DNA from: Jiella endophytica
GTDB taxonomy: Bacteria; Pseudomonadota; Alphaproteobacteria; Rhizobiales; Rhizobiaceae
Assembly: GCF_004519335.1 (NCBI RefSeq)
Contig: NZ_SOZD01000009.1
Location: forward strand, 21,584-85,583
Direction of reading: 5' to 3'
DNA length: 64,000 nt
Part shown: positions 25,813 to 39,091 of the stretch, in pieces
Numbering within the stretch: the stretch's first letter is position 1
Layout: the number at the start of each line of letters is the position of its first letter
Notes under the pieces: model-generated
What the model was told of the DNA's origin: nothing
What the model saw: only the letters and a program-made list of their open reading frames with translations
The model's database searches: none
Program-made: the position numbers and the translations under genes

Positions 25813-26211
25813 ATGGGCCTTGCCGCCGCCGCCAATCCCCTTCCCGCATTTCTTGCCGCCCTGCTCGCCTTCGGTTTCGGCTTCCTTTGGCACCGCTTCT
25901 TCGAAAAGCGCTGGATGACCGCCCCCGGCTACGAGGGACGGCCGGGATTGAAGATCGCGCCGCTGGTCGTCGTCTTCATCGCCTATTTCGTCATCGCCGA
26001 GATGCTCGCCGGGCTGACCGCCCATATCGGCGGCATCACCCTTGGCAATGCGCTGGTCAACGCCCTGATGGTCTGGGCCGGGTTCGTCCTCGCGGCGATG
26101 GTCGTCGACCACTCCTTCGAGGCGCGGCCGCGCAGGCTGACCTTGGTGAATGGCGGCCACTGGCTGGGCGCCTTCCTGATCATGGGAGTGGTCATCGGAA
26201 CGCTTGGCTAG
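25813..26211 (+). CDS. DUF1761 membrane protein
   Basis: A 132-residue membrane protein with four hydrophobic segments, resembling the DUF1761 family: a first helix followed by [14 protein letters not shown], then three further helices. Function is unknown for the family. The ATG at 25813 was chosen because it directly precedes the first membrane segment; the upstream extension from 25744 looks like non-coding sequence. It lies upstream of acs with a 170 bp gap. Confidence 0.75.
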   Translation: MGLAAAANPLPAFLAALLAFGFGFLWHRFFEKRWMTAPGYEGRPGLKIAPLVVVFIAYFVIAEMLAGLTAHIGGITLGNALVNALMVWAGFVLAAMVVDHSFEARPRRLTLVNGGHWLGAFLIMGVVIGTLG

Positions 26212-26383
26212 AGCGCGCAGTGCTTCTCAAGGCCCGGGCTCGGGTCACGCCTTCGCGACACCCCCGAACGGGGCTTGCCGAAAGTCTAAGGGCCGTCACC
26301 TAGACCATGATGAACCTCTCGCCGTAAGTTCGGGCGGGAGGAGACCGCCTCGACGGCGGCAAGAGCAGCAATGGGAGGAAGCC

Positions 26384-28333
<1,950 letters not shown>

Positions 28334-28382
28334 GGAAGTTCAGAAGGCAACGATCGAGGCGATGCCGCGTTGGTGTCGCCAT

Positions 28383-28413
28383 GGCCCGGGTGGGGAACCG
28401 CCCGGGCCTTTTT
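28383..28413 (+). terminator. Rho-independent terminator after acs
   Basis: A 10-bp stem (GGCCCGGGTG pairing with CGCCCGGGCC, one G-U pair) with a 6-base loop is followed directly by TTTTT. This is the best classical terminator on the plus strand in the window. Confidence 0.85.
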
Positions 28414-28448
28414 CGTTCCACCGGCGGGCTCGCCTCGAGTCGCCACCG

Positions 28449-28548
28449 CTGCAGCATCGGCCCGGAAATCGGAATCGATTGTCGGAAAGCACGATGCGTG
28501 GATTCAAAATGAGAGCGCCTTGCGCATCCATCCGGAGCACTCCGCTCT
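28449..28548. repeat. Dispersed intergenic element, family I, copy 1
   Basis: About 100 bp with two palindromic parts: one around an AATCGATT core flanked by CCGGAAAT/GTCGGAA arms, and a second built on GCGCATCCATCCGGA. Related copies are at 35016, 37021, 51381 and 59457, in both orientations. All lie between genes. Confidence 0.65.
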
Positions 28549-28575
28549 GGACCCGAAATGATTTGAAGCAAGGGC

Positions 28576-29622
28576 ATGACCATGGCCAAAAACCCCTACT
28601 ACTCCGGCCTCGTCTCCGACCATTTCGACGGGACCCGCTTCTTCAATCCCGGCCATTCGCCCACCGACCGCGGGTTCAGGGATCTTTTGAAATGGCAGTT
28701 CAACGGCGAGCGGGCGAAATGGCCGAGCCATGTTCCGGTGACACCCGCCCTCCCCGTTCCCCGCGTCGCCGGCCTGAAGGCGACGATGGTCGGCCATGCC
28801 AGCGTGCTGATCCAACTCGCTGGGCTCAACATCCTCACCGATCCGGTGTGGTCCGATCGCGTCAGCCCCAGCACATTCGCCGGGCCGAAGCGGGTCGCCG
28901 CGCCCGGCATCCGCTTCGAGGACCTGCCGCCGATCGACCTCGTGCTCCTGTCGCACAATCACTACGACCACTGCGACCTGCACACTCTGAGGCGCCTGCA
29001 TGAGAGCCATCGGCCGAAGATCGTCACGGCGCTCGGCAACGACGCGCTCCTGTCCCGCGCGATCGCCGGCATCGACGTCGTCGCCGGCGACTGGGGCGAC
29101 GAGATCGCGCTCGCCGAGGGCGTCGTTCGAGGGCCGGTCGACGGTGAAAGCCACCAGTCCGCACGCTCCGCGGCAGGCGATGCCCGCGTCGCGATCGTCC
29201 CGGCCCAGCACTGGTCGCGCCGGGGCATCCGCGACACGAGGATGGCGCTGTGGTGCGGATTCGTGGTGAAGGCCGGCGGCCTGACGGTCTATTTCGCCGG
29301 CGACAGCGGCTATGGCGATGGGCGCATCTTCCGCGACATCGCCGCGCGCCACGGCGCCCCCGATCTCGCACTGATCCCCATTGGCGCCTATGCGCCCCGC
29401 TGGTTCATGAAGGCCCAGCACATGAATCCCGAAGAGGCGGTGAGCGTTTTTCAGGACGTCGGCGCGCAAAATGCGATGGCCATCCATTGGGGGACCGTCC
29501 AGCTCACCGACGAGCCCCATGAAGAGCCGGCTCATCTGCTGCAGGCAGCGCTATCGGAGCAAGGGATCGACCCCGGACGGTTTGTGGCGCTGGCGCCCGG
29601 CGGCAGCGTGGACATCGGATAG
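28576..29622 (+). CDS. Metallo-beta-lactamase-fold hydrolase (NAPE-PLD-like)
   Basis: A 348-residue MBL-fold protein with the zinc motif HNHYDHCD and a VGHASVLIQ strand that precedes it, as in the NAPE-PLD/UlaG branch. A YFAGDSGYGDG segment supplies the bridging aspartate and a late AIHWGT supplies a further His. Relatives hydrolyse N-acylphosphatidylethanolamines or act as lactonases; the substrate here is unknown. No signal peptide is visible. The ATG at 28576 was taken; MAKNPYY three codons further in is nearly as good. Confidence 0.85.
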   Translation: MTMAKNPYYSGLVSDHFDGTRFFNPGHSPTDRGFRDLLKWQFNGERAKWPSHVPVTPALPVPRVAGLKATMVGHASVLIQLAGLNILTDPVWSDRVSPSTFAGPKRVAAPGIRFEDLPPIDLVLLSHNHYDHCDLHTLRRLHESHRPKIVTALGNDALLSRAIAGIDVVAGDWGDEIALAEGVVRGPVDGESHQSARSAAGDARVAIVPAQHWSRRGIRDTRMALWCGFVVKAGGLTVYFAGDSGYGDGRIFRDIAARHGAPDLALIPIGAYAPRWFMKAQHMNPEEAVSVFQDVGAQNAMAIHWGTVQLTDEPHEEPAHLLQAALSEQGIDPGRFVALAPGGSVDIG

Positions 29623-29824
29623 GACCTCGCCGCTTCGTCAGACTTTCGAGGGTATTGGCTGCATCTCGGATCGACAAGGCTATCGTCCTGCGCCGTGCAT
29701 GCCGATTTGGTCGCACGAATCTGATTCCTTGTCATCTGATACCGGTACATCGGCTCTCAGGCACTGTGACGTTACGGCAATTTATGCTACCCTTGGTTTT
29801 ATATGCAACCAGGAGAGTAGTCCA

Positions 29825-31405
29825 ATGCCCCATGGCGGTACCTTTGAAAACCACGTCGTAGCCCCTCGTTCCAAATTCTACCAAGGGCCGTTCGGCCGCA
29901 TATGCAGCGATCTCGAACCGTGGTTCCCGCCCTCGGTGGATCCGAAGAAGCCGAACGATCTCGACGACCATCTTCTGGCGATCGCAGAAAAGATGCTTGA
30001 AGCCGATAGCGTCACGCCCGAGGAGATTGCCCAGGACAGCGGTCGGATCCGCGATCTCGAGAACGTCTTCAGTTCGACGACGCCTGCCGGCTATACCTAT
30101 TTCGGCCAGTTCGTCGACCATGACATCACCTTCGATCCCGCCTCCAGCCTGATGCGGGAGAACGATCCGGCCGGCCTCCTCAATCACCGGACTCCGCGGC
30201 TCGATCTCGACAATGTCTATGGGCGCGGCCCTGATGACAGCCCCTATCTCTACGACCGCGACGACGTGGTACGCGACGCATCCGGGAAGGAAATCGTCGA
30301 CAAGTTCCTGATCGGCGAGATCATCGAACAGCGCAGCGGCACGCCGACGCCCACGGGCCTACCCGACCTGCCGCGTAACGGCCAGGGACGGGCGCTGATC
30401 GGCGACATGCGCAACGATGAAAACGCCATGGTCTCCCAGCTGCAGCTCGCTTTCCTCAAGGCCCACAACGCACTTGCCGACCGAGCTCGTGCGTTTGGCG
30501 CGGCGAACAGCTTCGAAGCCGCCCGCAAGACGCTGCGCTGGCTCTATCAATGGATCGTCTGGCACGATTTTCTCGCTCGAATCTTGCGCGATGACGTGCG
30601 CCAGGAGGCGCTCAAGAAAGAGAGCTTCGGTCCCTCCGGACAGTCGCTCGAGCTCGGGCTGAAACACGTCTACAGCTGGAAGGAGATGCCCTTCATGCCG
30701 GTGGAGTTCGCCGTCGCGGCTTATCGCTATGGCCACTCGATGGTCCGCAACAGCTATCAGACGAACGAACCGTTCCGCGGCTTTGGTAATTTCGCACCAA
30801 TCTTCGATCGCTCCGGGGACCCGGCCGACCGCGACAGCCGCAAAGATCTCAGCGGATTTCGCGCCATGCAACGAACCAACATCATCCAGTGGGACTGGTT
30901 TTTGCCGACTCAGTCCTCGTCGGGCCCCTTCCCACAGATGGCGCGCAAGATCGACAGCCGCATGGCTAACGCGCTGGCCTTTCTCCGCGAGAGCGGGCGA
31001 AACATGAACATTCTCGCCTTCCGCAATCTGTTGCGCGGCGTGCGCTTCGAGTTGCCCTCCGGCACGAGCGTCGCGAGGAAGTTCTGCATCGATCCGATCG
31101 ACATCGATCCGTCAGAAGACGCGCTCTGGTTCTATATCCTGAAGGAGGCCGAGATCCGCGAACGCGGCGAAAAGCTGGGACCTCTCGGCTCGACCATCGT
31201 CGCGGCGGTCTTTGCGGGCCTCCTCAAGGGCGATCCGTCGAGCTGGGTGAATAGCCAACCGTGCTGGACGCCTGCTGACGATCCGCTGCTGGAGGACGGC
31301 GAGGACAACAAGGACTCCCCCGGCAAATGGCAGCTGTCGTCGATCATCCGCATCGGCGGCTCGCCCGTCTCTTCTGCCGACGTCGAAAAGCTGGGCTCAT
31401 CCTAA
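29825..31405 (+). CDS. Animal-type haem peroxidase
   Basis: A 526-residue member of the animal haem peroxidase (peroxidase-cyclooxygenase) superfamily, which is uncommon in bacteria. The distal histidine motif is present (GQFVDHDITF, His99), and the probable proximal histidine is His304 in YRYGHSMVRN. A central AFLKAHNALADR helix is also characteristic. No signal peptide or membrane segment is visible, so the location is uncertain. A good ribosome binding site (AGGAGAG) precedes the ATG at 29825; the open frame extends further upstream, but with unrelated sequence. Base composition is slightly less GC-rich than in the neighbours. Confidence 0.88.
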   Translation: MPHGGTFENHVVAPRSKFYQGPFGRICSDLEPWFPPSVDPKKPNDLDDHLLAIAEKMLEADSVTPEEIAQDSGRIRDLENVFSSTTPAGYTYFGQFVDHDITFDPASSLMRENDPAGLLNHRTPRLDLDNVYGRGPDDSPYLYDRDDVVRDASGKEIVDKFLIGEIIEQRSGTPTPTGLPDLPRNGQGRALIGDMRNDENAMVSQLQLAFLKAHNALADRARAFGAANSFEAARKTLRWLYQWIVWHDFLARILRDDVRQEALKKESFGPSGQSLELGLKHVYSWKEMPFMPVEFAVAAYRYGHSMVRNSYQTNEPFRGFGNFAPIFDRSGDPADRDSRKDLSGFRAMQRTNIIQWDWFLPTQSSSGPFPQMARKIDSRMANALAFLRESGRNMNILAFRNLLRGVRFELPSGTSVARKFCIDPIDIDPSEDALWFYILKEAEIRERGEKLGPLGSTIVAAVFAGLLKGDPSSWVNSQPCWTPADDPLLEDGEDNKDSPGKWQLSSIIRIGGSPVSSADVEKLGSS

Positions 31406-31834
31406 CGGCCTGCAAAGGAGGTATCCTGACCAAAGGGCGCCGGCAGTAGGTTTGCGAGACGGCACCGGCCGGAGAACTGCGGGTCCTTCGGCCGATGCGC
31501 TATCGTCACGACCGCATGGCAAACGCCGAAAGGTGAGTGCCATTCGCGACGCATCGATCTCTTCCCTTGCTGGGAGATTAGGCCAATCGCTCTGTCCGGC
31601 AGCGGCTTCGAGCGGTTATCCCGGTCGCGACAGGCGATCAATCGCTTATCGCGCTCGCTCCGGGACGGTTCCCGACCGGGTGTTCTCGCTCCGCCTTCGC
31701 GAAGTGGAATCGCGCCGTTCCGTGGCGCCGCCGGGACACCGGCATTGCGCTTTGGCATCTTCACGGATAACCCGTCGAACAACTTCAGCAGGGACGATCT
31801 CTGTCCCGGCGTGACTGTCCGACGAGATGCCCCG
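31406..31834. other. Intergenic region before leuS
   Basis: About 430 bp without a gene. Short inverted repeats occur (for example around 31660), but none has a T-run. I see no T-box or leader peptide that would suggest attenuation of leuS. Confidence 0.4.
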
Positions 31835-34447
31835 ATGACCACCGAACGCTACAATCCCCGCACCGCCGAGCCGAAATGGCAGAAGGCCTGGGCCGACGCG
31901 AAGCTCTTCGAGACGCAGACCGAGGCGGCGGGCGAGAAATACTACGTCCTCGAGATGTTCCCCTATCCCTCGGGGCGCATCCACATGGGCCATGTGCGCA
32001 ACTACGCGCTCGGCGACGTGGTGGCGCGCTACAAGCGGGCGAAGGGCTGCAACGTCCTGCATCCGATGGGCTGGGACGCCTTCGGCATGCCGGCCGAGAA
32101 CGCCGCGATGCAGAACAAGGTCCATCCGGCGAAATGGACCTACGAGAACATCGACACGATGCGCAAGCAGCTGAAGTCGATGGGGCTTTCGCTCGACTGG
32201 TCGCGCGAGTTCGCCACCTGCGACGTCGAATACTATCACCGCCAGCAGATGCTCTTCCTCGACATGCTGGACAAGGGCCTCGCCTATCGCAAGAAGTCGA
32301 AGGTCAACTGGGATCCGGTCGACATGACGGTGCTCGCCAACGAGCAGGTGATCGACGGCAAGGGCTGGCGCTCCGGCGCCGAGGTCGAACAGCGCGAGCT
32401 GGTCCAGTGGTTCTTCAAGATAACCGACTTTGCCGACGATCTTGCGAGCGCCCTGGACAGCCTGCCCGAGTGGCCGGAAAAGGTCCGGCTGATGCAGCGA
32501 AACTGGATCGGCAAGTCGGAAGGGCTGATGCTGCGCTGGGCGCTAGCCAAGGGGACTGCCCCGGACGGCGAGCGCGAGGTGACGGTGTTCACCACCCGGC
32601 CGGACACGCTCTATGGCGCCTCCTTCATCGCCGTCGCCCCCGACCATCCGCTAGCGCAGAAGGCGGCCGAAATCGACCCTGCGCTTGAGGCCTTCATCGC
32701 CGAGACCCGCCGCACCGGCACTTCGGCCGAGGCGATCGAGACCGCCGAGAAGAAGGGCTACCGCACGGCGATCGAGGCGGTGCATCCGCTCGACGAGACA
32801 TGGCGCGTGCCGGTCTATGTGGCGAATTTCGTGCTGATGGAATACGGCACCGGCGCCGTCTTCGGCTGCCCGGCCCACGACCAGCGCGACCTCGACTTCG
32901 CCCGCAAATACGACCTGCCGGTTCGCCCCGTCGTCCTGCCGCCGCATGAGGATCCGGTCGCCTTCTCGGTCGCGGACAAGGCCTATGTCGAGGACGGCGT
33001 CATCTATAATTCGCAGTTTCTCGACGGCAAGAGCCCGGACGAGGCCTTCGAGGCCGTCGCCGAGAAGCTCGAGGCGAGCGATCTCTTCGGGGCACCCCAG
33101 GCGAGCCGGAAGGTCAATTATCGCCTGCGGGACTGGGGCATCTCGCGCCAGCGCTACTGGGGCTGCCCGATCCCGGTGCTCCACTGCGAGAGCTGCGGCG
33201 TCGTCCCGGAGGCTCGCGAAAATCTCCCGGTAAAGCTTCCCGACGACATCGACTTCGAAAAGCCCGGCAATCCGCTCGACCGGCACCCGACCTGGCGCAA
33301 GGCCACCTGCCCGGTCTGCGGCGGCGATGCTTCACGTGAAACCGACACGATGGACACCTTCGTCGATTCCTCGTGGTATTTCGCGCGCTTCACCGCGCCG
33401 CGCGCCGACGAGCCGACCGACCCGCAGGCCGCCAATGCCTGGCTGCCTGTCGACCAGTATATCGGCGGCATCGAGCACGCGATCCTGCATCTCCTCTATT
33501 CGCGCTTCTTCATCCGGGCGATGCGGGAATGCGGCCATCTCGACCTCGACGAGCCGTTCAAGGGCCTGTTCACCCAGGGGATGGTGGTCCACGAGACCTA
33601 TCGCGACGGCCGCGAATGGGTGGCGCCCGTCGATGTGAGGATCGTCGAGGCTGACGGCCGCCGCGTCGCGACCCGCATCTCCACCGACACGCCGCTCGAC
33701 ATCGGCGGCATCGAGAAGATGTCGAAGTCGAAGAAGAACGTCGTCGATCCCGACGACATCATCGCCTCCTACGGCGCCGACACCGCCCGCTGGTTCGTCC
33801 TGTCCGACTCGCCGCCCGATCGCGACGTGATCTGGTCCGAGGCCGGCGTGGAGGGGGCCCACCGCTTCGTCCAGCGGCTTTGGCGGCTGGTCACCGAGAC
33901 AGCGCCGAAGCTTCCGAACGCGGCCGGTGCGCCCGGCACCGACGGCGCGGCGCTGGAGATCCGCAAGGCCGCCCACCGCACGGTCGCCGGCGTTTCCGAC
34001 GATATCGAGCGCCTCGCCTTCAACAAGGCGATCGCCCGCGTCCACGAGCTGGTCAACCAGCTCTCCGCCGCCTTCGGCAAGATCGACCCGGCCAATGCCG
34101 GCGAGACGGCAGCCGCGCGCGACGCGCTGTCGATGCTGACCCGCATCGTCGCGCCGATGATGCCGCATCTTGCCGAAAGCCTCTGGGAGGTGCTCGGCGA
34201 GACCGGCCTTGCCGCGGCCGCGCCCTGGCCGCAGGTGGACGACAGCCTGCTTTCGGACGATACGGTCACACTGCCGATCCAGATCAATGGCAAGAAGCGC
34301 GGCGACTTGACCGTGCCGGCCGCGGCCGGCAAAGCTGAGATCGAGAAGGCCGTGCTGGCGCTCGATGTGGTGAGCGCGGCACTGGCCGGCCAGGCGCCCA
34401 AACGCCTGGTGGTGGTGCCGGGGAGAATCGTCAATGTCGTCGTCTGA
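31835..34447 (+). CDS. leuS: Leucyl-tRNA synthetase
   Basis: LeuRS charges tRNA(Leu). The 870-residue protein is full length. The class I HIGH motif appears as HMGH at residues 50-53 and KMSKS at 628-632, with the CP1 editing domain between them ([12 protein letters not shown]). The ATG at 31835 gives the typical start [16 protein letters not shown]; no strong ribosome binding site is visible. The 3' end overlaps lptE by 14 bp. A parS-like site lies inside at 33328-33343. The order leuS-lptE-holA is conserved in Hyphomicrobiales. Confidence 0.97.
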   Translation: MTTERYNPRTAEPKWQKAWADAKLFETQTEAAGEKYYVLEMFPYPSGRIHMGHVRNYALGDVVARYKRAKGCNVLHPMGWDAFGMPAENAAMQNKVHPAKWTYENIDTMRKQLKSMGLSLDWSREFATCDVEYYHRQQMLFLDMLDKGLAYRKKSKVNWDPVDMTVLANEQVIDGKGWRSGAEVEQRELVQWFFKITDFADDLASALDSLPEWPEKVRLMQRNWIGKSEGLMLRWALAKGTAPDGEREVTVFTTRPDTLYGASFIAVAPDHPLAQKAAEIDPALEAFIAETRRTGTSAEAIETAEKKGYRTAIEAVHPLDETWRVPVYVANFVLMEYGTGAVFGCPAHDQRDLDFARKYDLPVRPVVLPPHEDPVAFSVADKAYVEDGVIYNSQFLDGKSPDEAFEAVAEKLEASDLFGAPQASRKVNYRLRDWGISRQRYWGCPIPVLHCESCGVVPEARENLPVKLPDDIDFEKPGNPLDRHPTWRKATCPVCGGDASRETDTMDTFVDSSWYFARFTAPRADEPTDPQAANAWLPVDQYIGGIEHAILHLLYSRFFIRAMRECGHLDLDEPFKGLFTQGMVVHETYRDGREWVAPVDVRIVEADGRRVATRISTDTPLDIGGIEKMSKSKKNVVDPDDIIASYGADTARWFVLSDSPPDRDVIWSEAGVEGAHRFVQRLWRLVTETAPKLPNAAGAPGTDGAALEIRKAAHRTVAGVSDDIERLAFNKAIARVHELVNQLSAAFGKIDPANAGETAAARDALSMLTRIVAPMMPHLAESLWEVLGETGLAAAAPWPQVDDSLLSDDTVTLPIQINGKKRGDLTVPAAAGKAEIEKAVLALDVVSAALAGQAPKRLVVVPGRIVNVVV
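33328..33343. promoter_or_regulatory. parS: Candidate parS site 3 (inside leuS)
   Basis: TGCTTCACGTGAAACC matches the consensus at 14 of 16 positions. It encodes ASRET within leucyl-tRNA synthetase and lies about 4 kb from parB. Confidence 0.7.
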
Positions 34448-35015
34448 TCGCGCCCGGCGCGTTCCTGCCGTGGGCTCGCCGAAAGGCCGATGGCTGCGCC
34501 TTGCGCCCGTGGCGGCCCTCGCTGCGGGGCTGCTGTCCGGCTGCACCGCCGGCCCGCTCTACGGCACCCACGGCGTCGGCGGCACCGATATCGGCGGCGA
34601 GGCCGCGCGGCTGCCCTATGCCGGCCGCATTGCCATCACCGAGGCCGACACCCGCACCGACCAGCTGGTGCGCAACGAGCTCCTGTTCCGGCTGAACCGC
34701 GGCAGGCCGGTGGTCGATCCGGTCTACGAGCTGCGCCTGTCGGTCAGCGGCAAGGCCCGCGGCACGATCGTCGAGAGCGAGGGCGTCTCGCGCTCGGTCA
34801 TCTACATCGAGCGGGCGAAATACCAGCTCGTGCGGCTGTCCGATCAGCAGGTCGTCGCTTCCGGCGAACGCTCGGCGACGGTGCCCTACGACCAGACGAT
34901 CCAGCTCTATCAGAGCCAGCGGTCCCTGAAGAATGCCCGCGAGGAGGCGAGCAAGCAGCTCGCCGGCCAGCTGGAACTCGCGGTGGCGAGCGCCCTGTCG
35001 CGCAGCGGCGGCTGA
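34434..35015 (+). CDS. lptE: LPS assembly lipoprotein LptE
   Basis: LptE is an outer-membrane lipoprotein that forms the plug of the LptD translocon for lipopolysaccharide. The 193-residue product has a signal sequence with a lipobox (LLSGC, Cys near residue 37) and the usual short alpha/beta body; the segment [10 protein letters not shown] is typical. The gene overlaps the end of leuS by 14 bp in another frame, implying translational coupling, and precedes holA as in other Hyphomicrobiales. Confidence 0.88.
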   Translation: MSSSDRARRVPAVGSPKGRWLRLAPVAALAAGLLSGCTAGPLYGTHGVGGTDIGGEAARLPYAGRIAITEADTRTDQLVRNELLFRLNRGRPVVDPVYELRLSVSGKARGTIVESEGVSRSVIYIERAKYQLVRLSDQQVVASGERSATVPYDQTIQLYQSQRSLKNAREEASKQLAGQLELAVASALSRSGG

Positions 35016-35117
35016 GCTGCAGCATCGGTCCGAAAATCGAAATCGATTTTCGGGCCGATGCGCAGATTCAATAACTTGGAACGTCGTTCGTGCGTCCATT
35101 TGAACGCACGACGCTCT
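35016..35117. repeat. Dispersed intergenic element, family I, copy 2
   Basis: The best-preserved copy. A palindrome around CGAAATCGATTTTCG is followed by CGCAGATTCAATAA and a second palindrome made of TGCGTCCATTTGAACGCACG. It starts right after the lptE stop and may act as that gene's 3' hairpin. Confidence 0.75.
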
Positions 35118-35226
35118 AGGGCGTCGCGCCCACTGAGCGCCCCTCCCCGGTCAGCGGGGCGCGCTCCGGCGTGGATGAGGAGCCGCGCGGCCGAAAGACC
35201 GCCGTCAGCTGAAAGGAAGCCTGGCC

Positions 35227-36273
35227 TTGGCGCAGAAGAAAGCCGGCGAAGTCGAAGCCTTTCTCTCCCAGCCTGACTTTTCCTTTTCGCTCGTCCTCGT
35301 CTACGGGCCGGATAGCGGCCTCGTCGCCGAGCGATCGGCCAAGCTCGCCAAGAATTTCGGCGTCGAGCCTTCCGATCCTTTCGCGGCGGTGACGCTGTCG
35401 GCCGACGAGCTGGAAAAGGACATCGGCCGGCTGTTCGACGAGGCGAAGGCCCTCTCCCTCCTTGGCGGTAAGCGGCTCGTGCGGGTGCGCGGCGCCGGCG
35501 CCGGCCGGGCGCTTTCCGATGCCATTGGCGAACTTTCCGGCGAGAAGCTCGAGGACACGCTGGTGATCGTCGAGGCGGGCGATCTGAAGAAGAGCGCCGG
35601 GCTTCGGCTCAACGCCGAGCGCGGCCGCCACGCAATGGCCCTTCCCTGCTATCAGGACGAAGGCCGGGCGCTCGACCAGATGATCGACGAAGAGCTTTCG
35701 AATGCCGGCCTGTCGATGGACCGCGACGCCCGCGACGCTCTGAAGGCGCGGCTCGGCGCCGACCGCATCGCCTCCCGCGGCGAGGTGAAGAAGCTCTGCC
35801 TCTATGCACTCGGCGCCCCGACGGTCACCGAAGAGGACGTCGCGGCGATCGTCGGCGACGTCTCGGCCGATGCCCTGGACGAAGCCATCGACGCGGCCGC
35901 TTCGGGCGAGGTGAAACGACTGCCGCATCTGATCGACCGGCTGGCGACGGCCGGCACACCGACCTTCCAGCTGCATCAGACGCTGCTGCGCTATTTCCAG
36001 CAGCTGCAGGCGCTGCGGGAGGGCGTCGAGAGACGGGGCGAGCCCGTCGGCCGCGCCATCGACCGCCGCAGGCCGCATTTTCGCCGGCGACCGGCGATGG
36101 AGTCGGCACTGGCCGCCTGGACGCTCTCTGCCATCGACGCGAGACTGCAGGCGATCGAGTCCGACATTCTGGCCAGCCGCAAGGATGCCGGCCTGGCACT
36201 CACCATCACCCATCGCACGCTGATGGACACCGCGGTCGAGGCGGCGCGGCTGCGGGCGCGCGGCCGGGGCTGA
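35227..36273 (+). CDS. holA: DNA polymerase III delta subunit
   Basis: The delta subunit opens the beta sliding clamp as part of the clamp loader. The 348-residue protein has the expected N-terminal AAA+-like region (FSFSLVLVYGPDSGLVAER), a middle domain and a C-terminal collar domain (LHQTLLRYFQQLQALR). The start is a TTG at 35227 (MAQKKAGEVEAFL), which fits the family start; no ATG lies close. It follows lptE with a 210 bp gap filled partly by a dispersed repeat. Confidence 0.9.
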   Translation: MAQKKAGEVEAFLSQPDFSFSLVLVYGPDSGLVAERSAKLAKNFGVEPSDPFAAVTLSADELEKDIGRLFDEAKALSLLGGKRLVRVRGAGAGRALSDAIGELSGEKLEDTLVIVEAGDLKKSAGLRLNAERGRHAMALPCYQDEGRALDQMIDEELSNAGLSMDRDARDALKARLGADRIASRGEVKKLCLYALGAPTVTEEDVAAIVGDVSADALDEAIDAAASGEVKRLPHLIDRLATAGTPTFQLHQTLLRYFQQLQALREGVERRGEPVGRAIDRRRPHFRRRPAMESALAAWTLSAIDARLQAIESDILASRKDAGLALTITHRTLMDTAVEAARLRARGRG

Positions 36274-36484
36274 TGCGTTGGCTAGAACTGTGCGACTTTA
36301 GCCGGCTTATTTCAATCATCACCTCGCCTCCCGTTCGGCAAGGCAAAGAGTTTCTTCCGCAGGGCCCGACGTTTTGACCGGCAATCGACAGGGTTTCGTA
36401 GCTGCCGCCGTGGAAAATCGCCGCAACGGGCTTGAACCGCAGGACATCCCGGCAAATCATGCAACGAAAACGGGAGAGGAACCG

Positions 36485-36883
36485 ATGGAAATCACACGCA
36501 GCGGCGAAACGCCTTCGGGGGCCGGCCCTTCGGAATACTTCACCGGCCATGTGCGGATCGATCCGATCGTGCGTCCACCCGAGCCCGCCCGGGTGCAGGT
36601 CGCCCGCGTGACCTTCGAGCCGGGTGCCCGCACCGCCTGGCACACCCACCCCTACGGCCAGACGCTGATCGTCACCGAGGGCTGCGGCTGGGTGCGCCGG
36701 GGCGGTGGGCCGAAAGAGACGATCCATCCCGGCGACATCGTCTGGATCGACCCCGGCGAGCGTCACTGGCATGGCGCGACCGCGACCACCAGCATGACCC
36801 ATATCGCCATACAGGAGCGCAAGGACGGGCTTCCCGCCGACTGGATGGAGCAGGTGACCGACGCGGACTACGCCGGCGACTGA
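36485..36883 (+). CDS. Cupin-domain protein
   Basis: A 132-residue single-domain cupin. The first cupin motif reads [20 protein letters not shown] and the second [16 protein letters not shown], giving three histidines and a glutamine or glutamate as metal ligands. Similar small cupins include mandelonitrile lyases and proteins associated with carboxymuconolactone decarboxylases, but the activity here is unknown. A ribosome binding site (GGGAGAGG) precedes the ATG at 36485. It stands alone between holA and parB. Confidence 0.82.
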   Translation: MEITRSGETPSGAGPSEYFTGHVRIDPIVRPPEPARVQVARVTFEPGARTAWHTHPYGQTLIVTEGCGWVRRGGGPKETIHPGDIVWIDPGERHWHGATATTSMTHIAIQERKDGLPADWMEQVTDADYAGD

Positions 36884-37020
36884 GGGCGTCCCTGGCGCGA
36901 TCGGGGACTGCCGAGCCAAAGGGGCCACGGCGTCCACAACGAGTCTCGACGGGCTCGTGCCGCGGCAGCGACCATGGGCGCCGCGATTCGTCGCGGCCGA
37001 CGACGCGACCGGCTTGCGCG

Positions 37021-37123
37021 CTGCACATCGCCCGAAAATCGGAATCGATTTTCGGGCCGCACGGTGCTGCGACTCAATAGTTTCGAGCGTCCTCTGCGCA
37101 TGCGTTCGGACGCACTGCGCTCT
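37021..37123. repeat. Dispersed intergenic element, family I, copy 3
   Basis: The same two-palindrome layout as copy 2: a CCGAAAATCGG/ATCGATTTTCGG part and a TGCGTTCGGACGCA part. Its far end reaches the parB stop codon, so it may provide the parB 3' hairpin. Confidence 0.7.
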
Positions 37124-38093
37124 AAAGCGAGCGCAGCCGCGGCGCGGTGAAGGCTGCGGTGTAGCCACCTCCCCGCTGCTCCAGCCGTTCGAGCAGCGCA
37201 TCGAGATCGGCCTCGCTGTCGAGCGTGACGGTCAGCGTCGTCCTGCCGCCGGAGACGGCGATCGCCGCGTCGAGGCCCGTCGCCTCGCGAAACCGCTGCT
37301 CCTGGGCAATCTGTGCCTCGCTCTTCGCCGTCTCGCCGGCCGGCTTCCGGCCACGGCCTCGCGGCTTCGGAGCCTCCTCGGCGGCGGGGTCGCGGGCGAG
37401 CGCCTCGGCCTCGCGGACCGAGAGGTTTTCGGCGACGATGCGGCGGGCGAGCCCCACCGGATCATCGGCGGTCACTACGGTTCGGGCCGCGCCGGCCGAC
37501 AGCGCCCCGGCCTCGACCATCGCGCGCACGTCGGTCGGCAGCTTCAGAAGTCGCAGCGTGTTCGCCACATGGCTGCGGCTCTTGGCAAGGACGTCGGCGA
37601 GATCGGCCTGGGTGTAGCCGTGCTCGTCGATCAGCGCCTGATAGCCCAGCGCCTCCTCGATGGCGTTGAGATCGGCACGCTGGACGTTCTCGATGATGGC
37701 GATTTCGAGCGACTGGCGATCGTTGATCTCGCGCAGCACCACCGGCACTTCGGCGAGCCCCGCCAGGGTCGCGGCGCGCAGCCGCCTTTCGCCAGCGACG
37801 AGCTCGAAACGTCCGCCGTCGCCGGCAAGCGGGCGCACCAGCAGCGGCTGCACCACGCCATGCTGGCGGATCGAGGCGGAGAGTTCGGCAAGATCCTCCT
37901 CGCGAAACGTCCGGCGCGGATTGTGCGGATTGGGGCTGATGCGATCAAGGGCGACGCTGCGCTCCGGCGCGATCGTCGGCGCGGCAGGCTGCGGATCGAA
38001 ACCCGGCACCGGCCGCATGGGAGCGGCGACGCCCGATCCGATCAGCGAGGCAAGGCCCCGGCCCAGTCTCTGGCGCGATCTGTCTTCGCTCAT
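37122..38093 (-). CDS. parB: Chromosome partitioning protein ParB
   Basis: ParB binds parS, loads as a CTP-dependent clamp and works with ParA to segregate the chromosome origin. The 323-residue form shows the CTP-binding box GERRLRA (residues 101-107), the ENVQR motif (135-139), the helix-turn-helix (about 160-185, TQADLADVLAKSRSHVANTL) and a C-terminal dimerisation region. The ATG at 38093 is chosen because AGGAGA lies six bases upstream. An in-frame ATG at 38189 overlaps the parA stop codon (ATGA) and would give 32 extra residues; coupled translation from it is possible. Confidence 0.95.
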   Translation of the reverse strand: MSEDRSRQRLGRGLASLIGSGVAAPMRPVPGFDPQPAAPTIAPERSVALDRISPNPHNPRRTFREEDLAELSASIRQHGVVQPLLVRPLAGDGGRFELVAGERRLRAATLAGLAEVPVVLREINDRQSLEIAIIENVQRADLNAIEEALGYQALIDEHGYTQADLADVLAKSRSHVANTLRLLKLPTDVRAMVEAGALSAGAARTVVTADDPVGLARRIVAENLSVREAEALARDPAAEEAPKPRGRGRKPAGETAKSEAQIAQEQRFREATGLDAAIAVSGGRTTLTVTLDSEADLDALLERLEQRGGGYTAAFTAPRLRSL

Positions 38094-38185
38094 GGGAGAT
38101 CTCCTGCTCTCGCCCGTCTTCCGGCTTGTCGCCGCATCGCCATCCTGCACGTCCGCCGCTCCAGCGCCCTTCTCCTTCGCCCCGC

Positions 38186-39019
<834 letters not shown>

Positions 39020-39091
39020 CGTCTTGGCATCGATCGGCCGAAGCTTCGCCTGCCGGCGATCGGGCTTCTCCGCGCCCCTGGCGCCTGCTCG

